64,000 bases of DNA. Origin: Ichthyophis bannanicus (Eukaryota; Chordata; Amphibia; Gymnophiona; Ichthyophiidae). The notes below the pieces were generated by a model. The model had not been told where the DNA came from. It saw only the letters and a program-made list of their open reading frames with translations, and searched no databases. The stretch lies in assembly GCA_033557465.1 (NCBI GenBank), contig CM066033.1, forward strand, positions 232,626,109 through 232,690,108, in the 5' to 3' direction. The number at the start of each line of letters is the position of its first letter. Within the stretch, counting starts at the first letter, position 1. Shown piece after piece: positions 10,380 through 22,312 of this stretch. Both the position numbers and the translations under genes were made by a program.

Positions 10380-12271
10380 TAAGAACATAAGAACATAAGA
10401 TATGCCATACTGGGTCAGACCAAGGTCCATCAAGCCCAGTATTCTGTTTCCAACAGTGGCCAATCTAGGTCATACGTACCTAGCAGTTTCCCCAAGGGAC
10501 ACAGGTTCCACAATGCTTGTATTGGTTCAAGCATTGATATCCTGGGTCCCTTCTTAATAATGGTTTATGGACCTTTCCTCCAGGAACTTGTCCAAACCTT
10601 TTTTAAACCCAGCTACACTAACAGCCTTTACTACATCCTCCGGTAACAAATTCCAGAGTTTGATTACACGTTGAGTGAAAAAATATTTTCTTTTATTAGT
10701 CTTAAATAGTTTACCCTGTAGCTTCATTGCATGTCCCCTAGTCTTTCTATATTCTGATAAGGTAAACAATCGATCTACGTTTACCCGTTCCACTCCGTTC
10801 ATTAATTTATAGACTTCTATCATATCTCCCCTCAGCCGTCTCTTTTCCAGGTTAAAGAGCCCCAACCTTTTTAGCCTTTCTTCATAGGAGTAGCCTTCCA
10901 TCCCCTTTACCATTTTGGTGGCTCTTCTCTGAACCTTTTCTAAAATTGCTATATCCTTTTTAAGATATGGCGACCAGAATTGCACACAATATTCAAGGTG
11001 TGGTCTCACCATGGAACGATATAGAGGCATTATAATATCTTTTGTTTTATTTTCCATTCCTTTCCTTATCATACCTAGCATTCTATTTGCTCTCTTGGCC
11101 GCCGCTGCACACTGGGCCGAGGGTTTTAACATGGTATCCACAAGGACGCCTAAATCTTTTTCTTGGGTGGTGGTTCCTAATGTGGAACCTTGCATCGTGT
11201 AACCATAGTTTGGGTTGTTCTTCCCTAGGTGCATAACCTTGCACTTCTCCACATTAAATTTCATCTGCCATTTTGATGCCCAGTCTTCCAATTTATCAAG
11301 ATCCTCTTGCAATTTTCCACAATCCTCCTGGGTTTTAACAACTTTAAATAGTTTTGTGTCATCAGCAAATTTGATAACCTCACTCGTTATTCCACTTTCC
11401 AGGTCATTTATGAATATGTCAAAAAGCAGCGGACCCAGCACAGATCCCTGGGGTACACCACTATTCACCTTTCTCCATTGGGAAAATTGGCCATTTAGCC
11501 CTACCCTCTGCTTTCTATCTTTTAACCAGTTCCTGATCCACAGTAGTACACTGCCTCCTATCCCATGACTCTTTAGTTTTGCCAAAAGTCTCTCATGAGG
11601 GACCTTGTCAAAGGCTTTCTGAAAGTCCAGATACACAATATCAACCGACTCACCTTTGTCCACCTGTTTATTCACTCCTTCAAAAAAACATAACAGATTA
11701 GTAAGACAAGATCTTCCTTGTCTAAAGCCATGTTGGCTGTCTCCCATTAGGTCATGACTATCTACATGCTGAGTAATTTTATTCTTTATGATGGTTTCTA
11801 CCATTTTTCCCGGTACTGATGTCAGGCTCACCGGTCTGTAGTTTCCCGGATCACCCCTCGAACCCTTTTTAAAAATTGGTGTTACATTGGCGATCCTCCA
11901 ATCCTCAGGTATTAGAGATGATTTTAATGATAGTTCACAGACTACTGATAGCAGGTCTGCAATCTCAAATTTCAGTTCTTTCAACACCCTTGGATGTATA
12001 CCATCCGGCCCAGGTGATTTGCTACTCTTCAGTTTATCTAATAGTTGTAGGACATCTTCCCGATGTATCGATATTTCCTTCAATTCTTCCACACCTTTAA
12101 ATACCACTTCAGTCGTGGGTAACATCCCTACATCTTCCTCAGTAAAGACCGAAGCAAAGAATTCATTCAGTCTCTCCGCTATCGCCTTGTCGCCTCTTAG
12201 TGCTCCTTTAACCCCTTTATCATCTAATGGACCAACTGACTCTCTCACGGGTTTTTTGCTACGGGTTTTTT
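10380..12271 (-). mobile_element. CR1 LINE, 5' truncated, nested in GTA copy B
   Basis: The 3' end carries the terminal repeat (ATAAGAACAT units on the plus strand, 10380-10400) next to the GGTCTGACCCAGTATGGCAT block. GCATAA occurs at both junctions (about 10377 and 12272-12277), a likely 6-bp target duplication. Copies C and D show the unoccupied sequence. The element contains the whole RT region of ORF2 but not the endonuclease. Confidence 0.9.
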
Positions 12272-12281
12272 GCATAACCAT
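10554..12281 (-). CDS. CR1 ORF2 C-terminal part: reverse transcriptase, open frame
   Basis: The frame has 575 codons and no internal stop. The RT palm motifs are present in order: VYLDFQKAFD (motif A with its Asp), the SGVPQGSVLGPLLF motif B region, and KFADDTKLF (motif C with both Asp). The C-terminus ends LDKFLEERSINHY, typical of CR1. The endonuclease domain is missing because of 5' truncation, and the first few codons come from flanking DNA. A CR1 RT copies its own RNA at nicked genomic DNA. This copy lacks the parts needed for that and is probably dead on arrival, but the open frame suggests a fairly recent insertion. Confidence 0.9.
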   Translation of the reverse strand: MVMQKTRSKKPVRESVGPLDDKGVKGALRGDKAIAERLNEFFASVFTEEDVGMLPTTEVVFKGVEELKEISIHREDVLQLLDKLKSSKSPGPDGIHPRVLKELKFEIADLLSVVCELSLKSSLIPEDWRIANVTPIFKKGSRGDPGNYRPVSLTSVPGKMVETIIKNKITQHVDSHDLMGDSQHGFRQGRSCLTNLLCFFEGVNKQVDKGESVDIVYLDFQKAFDKVPHERLLAKLKSHGIGGSVLLWIRNWLKDRKQRVGLNGQFSQWRKVNSGVPQGSVLGPLLFDIFINDLESGITSEVIKFADDTKLFKVVKTQEDCGKLQEDLDKLEDWASKWQMKFNVEKCKVMHLGKNNPNYGYTMQGSTLGTTTQEKDLGVLVDTMLKPSAQCAAAAKRANRMLGMIRKGMENKTKDIIMPLYRSMVRPHLEYCVQFWSPYLKKDIAILEKVQRRATKMVKGMEGYSYEERLKRLGLFNLEKRRLRGDMIEVYKLMNGVERVNVDRLFTLSEYRKTRGHAMKLQGKLFKTNKRKYFFTQRVIKLWNLLPEDVVKAVSVAGFKKGLDKFLEERSINHY

Positions 12282-13920
12282 TGGGCTACACCTCTATAGC
12301 TGTAAGCAAGCTCCTGCCTGGCTGCAGATAGCCTGCACGTCACATCACAGACAGTCTGCTTGTGTAAACAGGATAGGGTTAGGCCACCCATACCCATGAT
12401 GCACTGCACATGCAAATCAGCTGTCCACAGATGCACACAAGATGGGAACTGCACCCCTAAAGCTATCCGGCCTGGTAGGGGGAGGTGTCCTTGTGCACCC
12501 ACACAGCACCTCGGCCTGGTAGGGTGTCCTGAGTGGGTGGACAAACGGCAAAGAGTAGCTAAACACCATCACATTGTGCGGTTACTATGCCCACCCTGAG
12601 TGTGTGATGATGCGCCCAGGACCAGGTGCACAACACCTTGCATGGCTGAATGTGGCCATGCCAGAGCTCCAAAGCAGCAATAGCCTGTGAAATAGGTAGG
12701 TGCTGCATAAATATCTTGGAGATCGCTGTCTGCCACAGTTAGTGGAACACCACACCCCCCCCCCCCCCGTGGATAAAACAGGGTCTCCCACCAAGAGATC
12801 CCCATACTATCTTCTTTCTCTCCTCTCCCCCATGGCAGTAGAGCCAACCATCAACCCCAGTCCTGCTGGGGAAGTAGACACACCACCACCACCACCCAGG
12901 GCAGTCCAAGCAGCTCCACACACATTCTTAACACAATATCAGACAGACATTATGCCTGGATATTCATAGATGCAACCCACCACTATCTGATATTCTCCTG
13001 CAGCAAGCCATTAGCCACTGCACCCTGCAAGGCACTCCATCAAGACACATACCATCTGTCCTCAGTCTGCTGGTTGGTCCTGATGGAAATGCATGCACCC
13101 ACAACTGGGGTGGCAGCACACACAAGCAGACAAGTCAGTGAAAAGGCCCCAACAGGAAACCCATATATATCACACAAAAAAAACACAATACAGCACTATG
13201 GGTGTGCCTAGCCATGCTGCCATCACTGCACACTCAGGGTGAGAGTGATCCCCCAGCAGCACATACAGAGGTCCCCCTGTCTCTGTAGGTGGTAGCCGGG
13301 CACTACCATGTCCCTGCCAGTGCCCTATGCCCTGTGCAGCTGCATCCTGGTCAGCCCACCCTGTCTGAGATATACCCATGGTCCCTTGCTACTCATTATG
13401 CACATTAGCAGGCCAATACTGGCAACAGTGCTGGCAGTGTGGGCTGTGGAAGGGGCTTGCAGCCAGCACCCACTGTATAGACAGACACACACTTCCACAC
13501 CTATGCCAGCATGGTGCTACTATTGAGGAGGTAATTAGCCTTGGCCACCAAACCTGTCCTAGGCACGGCAAGGCATGGATATGGTATGCAGTACTGCTGG
13601 GGGTCACTCCCCAGGGTGGTAAACACCATCAGAGGCCAGTCCTGGAGCACGCCCCGCAAACACCTAACAGATTGTTCTGATGGGGTCAACTAGCAGTATG
13701 TGCATAACGTATGGATATCTATCTGCCAGTACTCCTAGCAAACGTCTCAGAGCTGTGTACCGTATACCTCAGGTGTAGGGTGACATTGCTAAGGTATGCA
13801 GGTGCTAGTATTGGGAGATGCACGCAGGGTCCACTGTTCTGCCTCTCCAGGAGACATTGGCCAATGGGGCCTGTGGGTGTGGGTGTGGGTGTGTCTGCCC
13901 CTGTTGGCTGCTGCTTACGG

Positions 13921-14113
13921 CAGAGATTCCCAACCCCAGTCCAGGTCTGCATCACACTGTTCGTGTTTTCCTGCTGTCCCTCATGAATATGCATGAGCTA
14001 CATCTACATGCCATGGGGGTGGTGCATAGATATACAGCACAGGCATTTGTATGAGTGGCAGCATGGAACCTGACTGGTGTGTGGCACACCAGGAATGCAT
14101 TTGGGAGAGTCTG
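13921..14113. repeat. Embedded palindromic module in copy B
   Basis: It starts CAGAGATTCCCAACCCCAG and ends with the complementary CATTTGGGAGAGTCTG, with ATGAATATGCATGAG near the middle. The same module sits at the same relative place in copies C, D, E and F. Confidence 0.7.
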
Positions 14114-14260
14114 CTCTAGGTATTGCCCCTGTTCATGGTGTCTGTGCTCAGTGGGGTAAAAGATAGACGTATTACCATTGCATATGTCCTCGACACGAAA
14201 GGTGTGTCCTTACTATCACTCTGTAGGTGTGGGAAAAATATGTGGCTAGGATTGGTGGAA

Positions 14261-14340
14261 GCCCCAGCTGGACTTTGAACCTGTGACCTTCTGTTCTTGC
14301 ATGCACTGTCTGTGTGCACTGCACCACCGTATAGCCACAG
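14261..14340 (-). promoter_or_regulatory. tRNA-like module B4
   Basis: On the minus strand an A-box-like TGGTGCAGTGCA (ending near 14314) precedes a B-box-like AGGTTCAAAGTCC near 14270-14282. It is homologous to C4. Confidence 0.6.
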
Positions 14341-14715
14341 ATTGGCTGGTTTCCCTGGAACGTCCATGACTGTGGATCCAGCAGGGCCTGTCTGTTGCAG
14401 TGGACTGTGCCAGCCTGCAAATGGCTAGGCCTCTGTCTTCTGTGGCTAGCAGCCACTGCCCCCTGCACCACATGTACTCGTCCGCCAACATGCTGGCATG
14501 AGCTTCTCTCAGAAACAGCAGATGACCAGATTGCAATGTGGCAGTACGGGACTGCATTTGGGTAATTTGGCGGTAGATAATGCCCATTGTTGTTGTGTTT
14601 TTGCAGTGTTGTGTAAGATATGGGTGTTTTCCCCATGCTTATGTTCCCTGCAATACAGGGGTGTCTGCGCTATCTTTGTTTAGTGGTGGGTAAAATATAG
14701 GGGCTGGGCTGGCAT

Positions 14716-14792
14716 GTGCCCCAGCTGGGATTTGAACCTCTGACCCTAGAGGTACTGGCTCTGTCCGCTGCACCACACTATGGCCACAGAGA
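14716..14792 (-). promoter_or_regulatory. tRNA-like module B5
   Basis: The reverse-strand B-box GAGGTTCAAATCCC lies near 14726-14739 and an A-box-like TGGTGCAGCGG near 14767-14777. It is homologous to C5. Confidence 0.6.
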
Positions 14793-15282
14793 CAATGCAG
14801 CCCCTGGAGGTAGTATACCTGGCAGGATGGAGTCACAAACCCTGCTCTACGCATTTTTACTGTGGGCACATGCACTCTGTCTGGTGACAAACGTGCACAT
14901 AAACCCCGGAAATGACCACAGACACTGGGGGACAATATATCACCACGCTGGGCAAAAGTGATATTAATGGGCAACCATAGCAAACACTCCCAGGAAAGCT
15001 CCAAAAAGGACATTTGTTTTGGATGAGTCTCCGCTCCGTAGACCCTTCCAATATTCATTTCTTCTTTCTGGAGCTTTCCTGGGTGTGTTTTCTATATTTG
15101 CCCATTACTATAACTGTTCCCCAGCTGCATTACTATTTGTGATATTTTTGTTGTGGTCACTTTCTATTTTTATTTTCACTTTTGTGCTGTGCACATGTAT
15201 CACACTGCTCACGTTTTGCAGGATTCCCCAGTTTTGCTGTACATTGCTGACGGAAATGGTTTCTCTTCCCTTTAAATGCCCT

Positions 15283-15309
15283 CTACCGTGAGTGTTTCAC
15301 TCGCGGTAG
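15283..15309. repeat. Hairpin in the conserved 3' block of copy B
   Basis: CTACCGTGAGTG and CACTCGCGGTAG flank a TTT loop, with one G:T-type mismatch. It follows a block conserved in all copies with a right end (GTACATTGCTGACGGAAATG). Confidence 0.75.
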
Positions 15310-15570
15310 TTTTGCTTTGGGATTCGGCCCGGATAATGTGCGGGGAGCCTCTCCCCTCCCCTTCCCCGCCCATTAAACCCGTCTCTCCGCCCCTCAGGAA
15401 CCTTCCTCCGCCCTCCGTTAGCCGTTCCACGCCTCTATCGGACATTTGCGGGCCCGTACTTGTGCGGGGCCCGTTATTGTGCCGCGCACCTGTGCAGGGG
15501 TGACACGCATGATTGCGGGGCGTTTAAGCACTCTTAAGTACCGCTTTTAGTGCGCTAACTTAACATGCAT

Positions 15571-17045
15571 AAGGTAATCCAAAAATAAAAGGTAAAATGC
15601 TTACATGCACACCCCTTATAAAATGACAGTGGGCCACTCTTGTCTTAAATACCCTTTGTTCAGTCCCTTCCCAAGTCCCCTCCCAGCCTTGCAAGCCCTA
15701 GGGCTGGAATTGACCTTTCACCACTCATGTCTCAGGGGATGCTGGGTGGAACTGGGAAGGGAAGCACAGAGCTCCGAGTCTGCTGTCATGTTAAGATGCA
15801 TTTCAGCCAGAATCCTCCTTACTAATTCCTCCTCTAGCTCTTATGACTTGTCTTACGGAAGCATTGTAACACCCGGTCTATTTTTCATGTAATACAGTAA
15901 TCTATAAGAGAAGAATTACATTGTGTTATTTACTTTTCAAAATCACTGTAGATTCTAGCTCATTTATTTATCAATCCAGATTTAAGAATTATTAAAAATA
16001 TCACAGGTCAAAGAATATTTAATTACTTATTGTGAACATCTTTCAGAAATTACACAGTGGGTTTCTTTTGCCAAGTGATGTATTTAGGATATAATTTTCT
16101 GTTTAATTAATAGGGGATTTAGTTCTGACCTGGAGGGTGTGAGAACCAGCAGAGATTTGGTAGTTTGCTGAGGATAATGCTAAACCTGCCCAAGCCTGTC
16201 AAATTCAAAGTAAGTGTAGCTGACATATTTTCAGATACTAACATGCTGCATATTACAACATCTCATTACAAAGAAAAAGTCACAATAAAACATGAGTAAG
16301 AATAGAAACAGCATGGAAAACAAGTCAGTGGAAATGAGATAAGGCTGGATACTGGCAAAATGAATGTTGGTTGAAGTCTGAAAGAAAATTAAGCCCTCTA
16401 TCTACTATATATTATTTCATTCATATAATAAGTTGTAAAGTGCATCTTGTGCAAAAGCCCTGGATGACTTGCCTAGACAATGTAAATTCATAGTGATGCT
16501 GTCACTTTTCTGTGTATAGGATGAGGAAGGAAGTGGCGGCACACATTAATGAGTTAACCTTTAATATGGTGAACACAGCCTGGAGGGATTCCGGTCAGTA
16601 ATCCAAATATATAATTTGCCATGAAAACATAGCTGCTAATATTAGTGAACAGTATGCATGCACTTTTCACTATGTGAACCCTGCAAAATTATGCATCCAC
16701 TTGCTCAAACATTACATCTTCTACCTAGTATGCACACGCATGCTTTTTAAAATTGAGACATAGGCACTTAAGTGCCAACCCTGCTCTAGTCCTGCTACCA
16801 GGAATGCCTCTGCTCACTGTGGGTAGAAATATTCTGGACATTTATCCAGATATCAAGCAGGGAATTTTGTAAGAATCTATTTCTAGAAGTAAAGCGCTGT
16901 TTTATGCATTCAAATGGCATTCAAAATTACCCTCTTAAAGGTAATTGTATCATGCATTTTCACATATAAAGCATGCTTTACATGGGGAAAATTGCTCTTA
17001 AAAATTGTGCTGGTATACAGGTAATTGAGTGCAAGCATGACCATG
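15571..17045. other. Unassigned AT-rich stretch
   Basis: No supported gene or repeat terminus was recognised in this 1.5 kb. Confidence 0.4.
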
Positions 17046-17190
17046 CAGGGTCGGCCACAGAGTTGGCGCCTTAGGCAAATCTTAAGCCTTACTCCCTCTC
17101 TAGCTATCAGAAAGCCCTCCTCTTTGCCATCCCACAGAAGCTGCCACCCTAGGTGACTTCTTAGTTCACCTAGTGGTTTAGCTGGCCCTG
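17046..17190. mobile_element. Short hAT-like non-autonomous element
   Basis: The termini are CAGGGTCGGCCA and the complement of CAGGGCCAGCTA. The flanking 8-mers TGACCATG and AGAGCATG match at 6 of 8 positions, as expected for an aged hAT target duplication. Confidence 0.6.
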
Positions 17191-17280
17191 AGAGCATGAA
17201 TTCTTTAAGCTATCTAAATGTATGTCTTCCTGGAGGCATACTGGGGGGGGGGGGGGGCAGATTAGTGATGAACATATATG

Positions 17281-18693
17281 GGGCCCTTTTACTAAAGTGC
17301 ACTATGGTTTTGCACCTTACATGTGAATAGCGTGAAAATTAACGTGCTAAGTACAAAGCCCCCATGTTAACTGTTGCAGACCTGGACAGCATGTTCCCAG
17401 GAGTTAACGTACAGTGCACTAATGTAATGATGGCCCTAATAGCGCAGGTGCATTTAACGCGAACTACTGAAGTGAAGGTAACTGCACCTGAGCTTATTGC
17501 ACCTTTGACAGCAAACACTGTTTACCCCAACGCTGACTGCAATGCACTCAGCACGCTCACTCTGCCCCAACCCACCCATTCTCCACCCCAATGCACGTGT
17601 GGCAGTTAACGCGAATCAGCACATGGTAACCGTCATAGTAACATAGTAAATGATGGCACATAAAGACCAGTATGGTCCATCTAGTCTGCTCAGTAAGATG
17701 GCAAGAGTAGGTGCACCTGCCGCTCCGTGCAGGCCACCCCTCCCCATGTCTTTATTTAGGGGTGAACCCACTGCTCTGTGTAGGGCACCCCTATTTTTTG
17801 AGAAATTAGATAGTTAAGTTTATTTTGATTTTATCCTGTTGCTGTAAAGGGATCCACTGTGTCTGTCCCATGCCATTTTGAATTCTGTCACTGTATTTGC
17901 CCCCAACACTTCCATCGCGAGGGCATTCCAAGCATCCACCACCCATTCAGTGAAAAAGTATTTCCTGACATTGCCTTTCAATTTACCCCCTTGCAACTTC
18001 ATCTTATGCCCTCTAGTATTACAGCTTCCCCGTCTTTGGAAGAGGTTTGTTTGTTCATTAATTCTCTTTAAGTATTTAAAGGTCTGAATCATATCTCCCC
18101 TATCCCTCCTCTCCTCCAGAGTGTACATATTTAGGTCTTCAAGTCTCTTCTCATAAGGCTTCTGACGCAGGCTCCAAATCATTTTGATCGCCTGCCTCTG
18201 AACCATTTCCAGTCTTTTTACATCCTTTGTGAGACATGGTCTCCAAAACTGAACACTGTATTCCAAATGAAGCCTCACCAGTGACTTACACAGTGACATT
18301 AGTACCTCTTTCTTTCTGCTGGTAATTCCTCTTTGTATGCAACCCAACATCCTCCTGGCTTTTGCCACTGCCTTGTCATACTATTTTGCCACCTTGAGAT
18401 CCTCAGAAATAATCACACCATGGCACTTCTCCTGGTCTGTGCACACCAACCTCTTGCCCCCTATCGCATACATTTCCCTTGGATTTCTGCTTACCAAGTG
18501 CATGACACTGCACTTCTTCGCATTAAATCTTAACTGCCAAGCATTGGACCATTCTTCGAGCTTTTGTAGATCTTTCCTCATGTTATCCACTCCCTCATGT
18601 CTCTATGCTAAAAGTTACCACGGGCCCAAACATAGGGTTACCACATGCCAAAACAGGCATTAACTGCTTGGCACACTTTAGTAAAAGGGACCC
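17281..18693. mobile_element. GGGCCCTTTTACTAAAG-type element, split by a CR1-like LINE
   Basis: The left terminus GGGGCCCTTTTACTAAAGTG and the right terminus CACACTTTAGTAAAAGGGAC are inverted repeats. The central kilobase is a reverse-strand LINE fragment. No transposase is seen and no clear target duplication was found. Confidence 0.75.
17634..18598 (-). pseudogene. CR1/L3-like LINE fragment (RT C-terminal part and 3' UTR)
   Basis: The minus strand encodes a palm-distal segment with LEEWSNAWQLRFNAKKC, then after a frame break at about 18370 the stretch from MAKARRMLGCIQRG to HSGSLYSNR. The 3' end has ATAGTAACATAGTAAATGA on the plus strand. It is closest to the LINE at 39990-44235 and distinct from the CR1 type at 10380. 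It is nested in the MITE around it. Confidence 0.85.
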
Positions 18694-19434
18694 TCTACTA
18701 TGTTTTTTTTTTACATCCTTGCAGCAGGTGTAAATTTGTGCAAGAGCGTTCATGTTTTGTTAGGAATTATTGTAGGAGCCTCTTTTATAAAGACACATAG
18801 ATGCCTATGTTGCTTTTATAAAACAGATAGAAAATAGGCTTCTACAAAATTCTGTTTTAAGGATCTTAAACTTGGACAGTTGTTCTGTACGTTGCACCTG
18901 TTCAGTGTGCTGAGAGAAAAAGAAAGAGGTTTTTATACACCCTTTGTGGAGAAGCAGTGAACTAACCAGATCACAGACAGTCCAGCTCCTGTTTGCACCT
19001 TTGATTCACTTCTGTTGTTTCATGTTAAAAGGCTGATGTAGTAACCAGTGAAAAATTCTGAGGGTTCATAGTGATTTTGCATGAAATTTTGCTATGGATG
19101 GAAATGGGTTCCTAGCTGATTTGATTCTGTAGCAAAACTTCACTAGAAATTTTTCACTGATTTCCACTGCCAGGAACGTCATGCATCTTCATTCATAGGA
19201 ATGCATGAAAGTACCCTTTCACAGGGTAGCAACGGGATCTTAAAGGGGTTACACAGACCTTGTGCCAAGGCACCTCCCCTCATCCCTCAAGGGGCCTTAT
19301 TTCCCTGCTGGGACAATGGCCTTCTTAACATTCTCCCCACCCCATTTCATCACTCAAAATATACCCCCTCCTCAGTAAACATACTGAGCCACTGGGGCAG
19401 GAGTTGAGTAGGAGATCGTTCCTGTCCTCTGCAG
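18694..19434. other. Unassigned stretch
   Basis: No feature is supported beyond a short poly-T tract near 18702. Confidence 0.4.
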
Positions 19435-19442
19435 TATTGAAG

Positions 19443-20595
19443 ACTAAGGTTACCAAAGGCTCCGGATTTTTAGGGAGTATCCCCAGATTTGCATGCTTGT
19501 CCCCGAATTTAAGCAAGATAGTCTATGCTCAAACCCACCATTACCAACCTAGCACTCTTTACATTGCATCATATGCAGCTGCAGGTAGAGACAGTAGATC
19601 TAACCGTGAGCTTCTACACGCTGCTTCTAAGCTTCATGCCTGAACCGTCTGGCCTGCTGCCTGTGACCTCTCTGCACCCAGTGCTAAGCTTCACTTTTCC
19701 TGCTTCTGCATTGCCATAAACGCTCCTCCTTAGCAGTCCAGATTTGCTAAAGCTTGTGCTGGGCTGTAGCCCTCGCACTGTGCTGTGGACTCAGTCAGCT
19801 GCCTGTCTCTGCTGTACATCATAGTTGCTGCTAAAATAAATAAACAGCCTGCCTTTTCAGTCATGGTGCCGCTGATTGGTACAGCCCAATCCAGCTAACT
19901 ACTATACTGCAGCTGCTGGGAGACCACCTGCATCAGCATGGTTGTTGGTTGTGCCTTTACTTCCTCCCTCCCATATTAACATCAAGGTCATACATGTGCC
20001 TGTATTAGCTTTGCTACCACCCCTGCTGAAGGTCTGATGACACTGAGAGACCCCAAGTGAGGGACTCCTCCATGACTGCTGTAGTGATCAATACCTCTCA
20101 TCCAGGACGGAGAACGAGGACCAGCCAGAGATTCAAAGGGGGGGGGGGGGGGAGAAGGGCTTTGGCAGGTTTCTCTGCAGAAGGGGTGAGAGCATATGGG
20201 GGAAGGGCTGAAAGAAAAGACAGGGAGCTAAGAGCTGCCTCAACAGCAACAGGATAAAATCAAATTAAACAAGGGGCATCACTAGAGAGAACCTGAAAAG
20301 CAGGATGAGAAGACAAGAAAAGGAGAGGTTGAGCTCAGGACAAGACAGAAGAGCTTGGAGCAGGAGGAGAACACAGGAGAGAAAGAATGAGGGCAGGAGC
20401 AATCTGGAGAGAGCGTGGAGGAAGAGCCAGGAGTAGGTGGAGTCAGAGAATGTGTTAATGAAGTGCCCTCAGCCCTTCTTTATTTTTAGTAATAATTTTT
20501 ATGGTGGAAAGCCGCCCAAGGGATGCCTTCACCTGCCAAGCCCCACCCAGCCCCATCCAGGTGTCCCAGATCTGCACTCCAAAAATCTGGTTCCT
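19443..20595. mobile_element. Non-autonomous hAT-like element with perfect 8-bp target duplication
   Basis: TATTGAAG flanks it at 19435-19442 and 20596-20603. The left terminus reads ACTAAGGTTACCAAAGG and the right terminus, read inward, AGGAACCAGATTTTTGG; they are weakly similar. A G-rich run near 20140-20152 is the only low-complexity part. No transposase is visible. Confidence 0.7.
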
Positions 20596-21285
20596 TATTG
20601 AAGAGTATTGTGTATGAGAGAAACGGGGAAAGGAAGACTGGGGAGTCCAAGATGGGACCACAAGAGCCCTAATTGCTATTGTAAAGGGCGAGACAACAGG
20701 GGGAAGATGAAGCCTATTAGGAAGGCACATCCACATCAGTCTATTAGTGAGTTCATGAGAGTGGCTAGGAGAGAGGGGGCTCTTACGAGGCTCATTAGCA
20801 CGCCATGGATTTGAGATCCCCTAGATCAGGGGTGGCCAACCTTTTGCCTTCCATGCACCAATTTTTTCATGCTCTAGTTCAGATTGTACCCCCATTCAAT
20901 TCTTTAAAAATATGTTAATATGGACATATTTTACATTTTTACATAAAATGTAATGTCTGATTTGATAAGGTATTAATGGAAATATTAAGGCAGAAAGGGA
21001 GAATAAATGTGGGGGGGGGTCACTTTGTCAATCTATTTGCTGTATGAAGCAAGGAGTTTGTTGAAAGTAATTCCCTTGTAACACAAAGGGGCATGTTTAC
21101 TAAACATTCCTAACGTGCGGGGCCGTGCTAGTGTGCCTGTGCCATATAAGGAGTGGGCGGTTCAGGCAGAAAATAGAAAAAAAACGGTAGTAAGCAACCG
21201 GACGTGTGTGCGTCGCGCTAATGTGCGGGGGTCGACATTAGCGCGAGGAAAGGCAAAGTGGCGCGCTGCTGAGTATACAAAACAA

Positions 21286-21355
21286 CAGAGCCGTGGTACA
21301 ACGGTGAAGACACTGACCAATGGTGCAGGGGCCATGGGTTCAATCCCCCAGTGTG
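21286..21355 (+). promoter_or_regulatory. tRNA-like module C1
   Basis: The A-box is TGGTACAACGG (21294-21304) and the B-box GGGTTCAATCCCC (21336-21348). It lies close to the left end, where it could drive transcription inward. Confidence 0.75.
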
Positions 21356-21542
21356 TGCAACGACAAAGGTCAGCTGAGGCAGTAACTGTAATGATTAACA
21401 TTGTTTTAGGAGGCAAATTAATTTGGAACGGCATAAGGCGGCGCACAGTTATTTTTGGGCAGCAGAAGGCGGCGCACTGGTCCCCTTGGGCGGCAGAAGG
21501 CGGCGCGCTGATAGGCACAAGGTGGCGCGCTGATGCACAAGC

Positions 21543-21622
21543 ACAGGAACAGAGCCACAGCACAATGGTTAAAACACTGACCAATGGTGCAGGGATCAGG
21601 GGTTCAACTCCTCACAATGCCC
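21543..21622 (+). promoter_or_regulatory. tRNA-like module C2
   Basis: An A-box-like CAGCACAATGG is followed by a B-box-like GGGTTCAACTCC near 21600-21611. It is homologous to B2. Confidence 0.7.
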
Positions 21623-22000
21623 ACTGAAAAATGCCTGCTGAGGCAGTATGTATTATGTTGTGGAGTGCTGTAGGAGGCTGTATAATTTTATTTTGTTATC
21701 ACTACTAGCAAACGCACTCTCCCAGCATGTTAACATACGGCGGCCCATAAGGCACATGTTACAGTGCACTGTTTGCCAAGGCACCCTTGAATGACCCCTA
21801 TAGGGCAGCATGTATGTTGCGACACAGGATAATGTATAGTGCACCCTATAGGGATGGCAACCATAAGGTGGCCTACAGGGCGCCCTATGAAGCACCCTCA
21901 GAGGCACCTAATGGGTATAGTAAGCTGAGGGTGGTCTTGCCGGCATAGACATATGTACAGTAAATAAAAATAAAGCTGTGGACAGCCCTACCAAAGGGCC

Positions 22001-22072
22001 CCACTGTGGGTTTGAACCCATGACCTCTGGCTGCACAGGCAGTGATGTAACCATTGCGCTACAGCTCCATAG
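22001..22072 (-). promoter_or_regulatory. tRNA-like module C3
   Basis: On the minus strand TAGCGCAATGGTTA (22048-22061) is an excellent A-box and GGGTTCAAACCC (22009-22020) an excellent B-box. This is one of the two most tRNA-like modules in the window. Acceptor pairing is not convincing. Confidence 0.75.
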
Positions 22073-22224
22073 CTGTAAGCAGGCCCCTGGCTGGCTGCAG
22101 ATAGCCTACACGTCACCTCACAGACAGTCTGCTGGTGTCAACAGGATAGGGTTAGGCCACCCGTACCCATGATGCACTGCACATGCAAATTAGCTGTCCG
22201 CAGATGGACACAAGATGGGGAATG

Positions 22225-22312
22225 CACCCCCACAGCACCTCGGCCCTGTTGGGGGAAGTGACCGGGTGCACCCACACAGCACCTTGGCCTAGTAGGGGGC
22301 ACTGACCGGGTG
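22225..22312 (+). repeat. 44-bp tandem duplication in copy C
   Basis: Two units contain CACAGCACCT and CCTGTTGGGGG/CCTAGTAGGGGG. Copy E has three units (49607-49740). Confidence 0.7.

Larger units (their letters stand above)
10335..12303 (-). promoter_or_regulatory. tRNA-like module B3, split by a CR1 insertion
   Basis: The B-box half (reverse complement of GGGTATGAACCCATG, around 10345-10360) and the A-box half (reverse complement of AACCATTGGGCTA, around 12276-12288) are contiguous in copy C (22001-22072) but separated here by 1.9 kb of CR1. Confidence 0.7.
9346..15570 (+). mobile_element. GTA element copy B, with nested CR1
   Basis: The left terminus GGGGCATGTTTACTAAAC at 9346 is preceded by TAA. 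The right terminus near 15570 is degenerate, so no target duplication can be confirmed. The order of parts is: left terminus with the CCATATAAGG-AGTGGGCGG block, tRNA-like module, 32-bp minisatellite, second tRNA-like module, a reversed tRNA-like module split by a CR1, palindromic module, two reversed tRNA-like modules, and the conserved 3' block with a hairpin. It is about 4.3 kb once the CR1 is removed and closest to copy C. No transposase is seen. Confidence 0.8.

Noticed and set aside
12753..12767. Poly-C and poly-G runs (also 17245, 20141, 62764) as functional quadruplex sites
   Set aside because: They are single homopolymer runs, prone to sequencing error, with no conserved context.
12245..15058. 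Many overlapping 60-150 codon frames in copy B, with parallels in copy C
   Set aside because: They are open by composition and sit within GTA non-coding modules. The parallels follow from DNA homology.
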